Assembly: GCA_050693165.1 (NCBI GenBank)
Contig: JBOGVX010000071.1
Span: forward strand, 1 to 6,752
Length of the DNA: 6,752 nt
Source: CAZKFH01 sp050693165
GTDB lineage: Bacteria > Actinomycetota > UBA4738 > CALAEC01
Direction: 5' to 3'
Below the pieces are notes generated by a model that was given only the letters and a program-made list of their open reading frames with translations, had not been told where the DNA came from and did not search any database. The translations under genes and the position numbers were made by a program. Shown here in pieces: positions 5,700 to 6,752 of the stretch. Each line of letters opens with the position of its first letter. Within the stretch, counting starts at the first letter, position 1.

Positions 5700-5758
5700 C
5701 GCCTACTTCTCGCAGTTGTCCCTGATGATGCCCTCGCCCTCGGGACAGTTGTCGGTAG

Positions 5759-6752
5759 CTAGTGCATCATCCCGTGGCCGCTGGCTGCCGCGGCGTTCGC
5801 GGCGGCGACGGCGTCCGGGTCCATGTCCTCGGGCTTCTCGACGACCGCGCTCTCGGTCGTGAGCACTAGGCCCGCGATCGAGGCGGCGTTCTGAAGAGCC
5901 GAGCGGGTGACCTTGGCCGGATCGATGATCCCCACCTTGAGCATGTCCACCCACTCACCCGTAGACGCGTCGAAGCCCTTGGCGAGCTTCTCGTTACGCA
6001 TGTGCTCGACGATGACTCCACCCTCGAAGCCGGCGTTCTCGGCGATGAGCCGTGCGGGCTCGGACAGAGCGGTGCGGACGATGTTCGCGCCGGTGGCCTG
6101 GTCGCCCTCGAGCTGAAGGCTGGAGAGCGAGTCCTCGGCGCGGATCAGGGTGACTCCACCACCGGGGACGATGCCCTCCTCGACCGCAGCACGCGTCGCG
6201 GAGACGGCGTCCTCGATCCGGTGCTTCTTCTCCTTGAGCTCGACCTCGGTTGCCGCGCCGACCTTGATCAGCGCAACACCGCCGGCGAGCTTCGCGAGGC
6301 GCTCCTGGAGCTTCTCCTTGTCCCAGTCAGAGTCCGTGTTCTCGATCTCGGCCTTGATCTGGTTGATCCGCCCCTTGATCTCCGTGTCCTTGCCCGAGCC
6401 CTCGACGATCGTCGTGTCGTCCTTCGTGATGACGACGCGGCGAGACTTGCCGAGCATCTCGAGCGTCACGTTCTCGAGCTTGGCGCCGATCTCTTCCGAG
6501 ACCACCTGTGCGCCGGTGAGCATCGCCATGTCCTCGAGCATCGACTTGCGGCGATCCCCGAACCCAGGCGCCTTGACCGCGGCCGCGGCGAACGTCCCGC
6601 GGATCTTGTTGACGACGAGGGTCGCGAGCGCCTCGCCCTCGATGTCCTCGGCGATCAGCACCAGAGGCTTCCCGCTGCCCGCAACCTTCTCGAGCAACGG
6701 CAGGAGATCGGAGACGCTCGAGATCTTCCCGCCGAACAGAAGGATGTACGGG
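5759..6752 (-). CDS. groEL: Chaperonin GroEL (Hsp60), C-terminal 60% (partial)
   Basis: GroEL forms the double-ring, ATP-driven folding chamber of the cytoplasm and works with GroES. The window holds the last 330 residues (a complete protein has about 540); the 5' end lies beyond 6752. From the apical domain on, the match to the family is continuous: PYILLFGGKISSVSDLLP, IAEDIEGEALATLVVN, AAVKAPGFGDRRKSMLEDMA, KLQERLAKLAGGVALIKVGA, then RIEDAVSATRAAVEEGIVPG with the Asp needed for ATP hydrolysis, and DPAKVTRSALQNAASIAGLV. The C-terminus is AAAASGHGMMH rather than the usual run of Gly-Gly-Met repeats, and it is neither strongly His-rich nor Gly/Met-rich, so assignment to the GroEL1 or GroEL2 type of Actinobacteria is open. 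No groES is visible because the upstream side is cut. No clear terminator follows the stop codon on this strand. Confidence 0.98.
   Translation of the reverse strand, partial: PYILLFGGKISSVSDLLPLLEKVAGSGKPLVLIAEDIEGEALATLVVNKIRGTFAAAAVKAPGFGDRRKSMLEDMAMLTGAQVVSEEIGAKLENVTLEMLGKSRRVVITKDDTTIVEGSGKDTEIKGRINQIKAEIENTDSDWDKEKLQERLAKLAGGVALIKVGAATEVELKEKKHRIEDAVSATRAAVEEGIVPGGGVTLIRAEDSLSSLQLEGDQATGANIVRTALSEPARLIAENAGFEGGVIVEHMRNEKLAKGFDASTGEWVDMLKVGIIDPAKVTRSALQNAASIAGLVLTTESAVVEKPEDMDPDAVAAANAAAASGHGMMH

Noticed and set aside
5711..5753. Possible terminator or CRISPR-like repeat after groEL
   Set aside because: The two CAGTTGTC copies are direct and not inverted, there are only two, and they underlie a repeated Asp-Asn-Cys in a coding-like frame. 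The GTCCC/GGGAC pairing is short with a large loop and no T tract.

Overview
The window is high-GC DNA with short intergenic gaps. It looks like the chromosome of an actinobacterium, probably one outside the well-studied genera. The case rests on a class E-type sortase (a class typical of Actinomycetota), strong G/C preference at third codon positions, several start codons that seem to sit directly behind a -10 hexamer (leaderless mRNAs), and an actinobacterial-looking GroEL without the usual Gly-Gly-Met tail. The lineage is an inference; there is no rRNA gene here to settle it.

Layout. Bases 1-121 hold the last codons of an unidentified + strand gene. A class E-like sortase follows (161-796), then a 481-residue protein of unknown function with a Rossmann-like glycine loop (827-2272), then a 75-residue protein with one membrane helix and a coiled coil (2314-2541). 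These three + strand genes are close together, but each has its own -10-like hexamer just before the start codon and lacks a Shine-Dalgarno site. They may therefore be separate leaderless units rather than one operon. They converge, with a 6-base gap, on a - strand operon of two genes whose stop and start overlap: an alkaline-phosphatase-superfamily phosphodiesterase (4523-3132) followed by APS kinase, cysC (3132-2548). A recognisable promoter for that operon lies at 4577-4606.

Divergent from this operon is a small four-helix membrane protein (4627-5025). Next is an apparently monocistronic gene for a secreted beta-rich protein (5112-5645), which has an extended -10 promoter, a strong ribosome binding site and a clean intrinsic terminator (5666-5699). 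The window ends in the 3' 60% of groEL on the - strand (5759 to beyond 6752).

How the genes might work together. The only pair with solid evidence of joint expression is the phosphodiesterase and APS kinase. APS kinase makes PAPS, the sulfate donor for sulfotransferases and for sulfate reduction, but no ATP sulfurylase, PAPS reductase or sulfotransferase is visible here. The pair may serve sulfation of a surface molecule or turnover of a sulfonucleotide; this is a hypothesis. The sortase, the secreted protein and the membrane proteins all concern the cell envelope, but no sortase substrate with a sorting signal lies in the window. I see no mobile element, CRISPR array, tRNA or rRNA. The unknown 481-residue protein and the phosphodiesterase-cysC pair are the most worthwhile targets.
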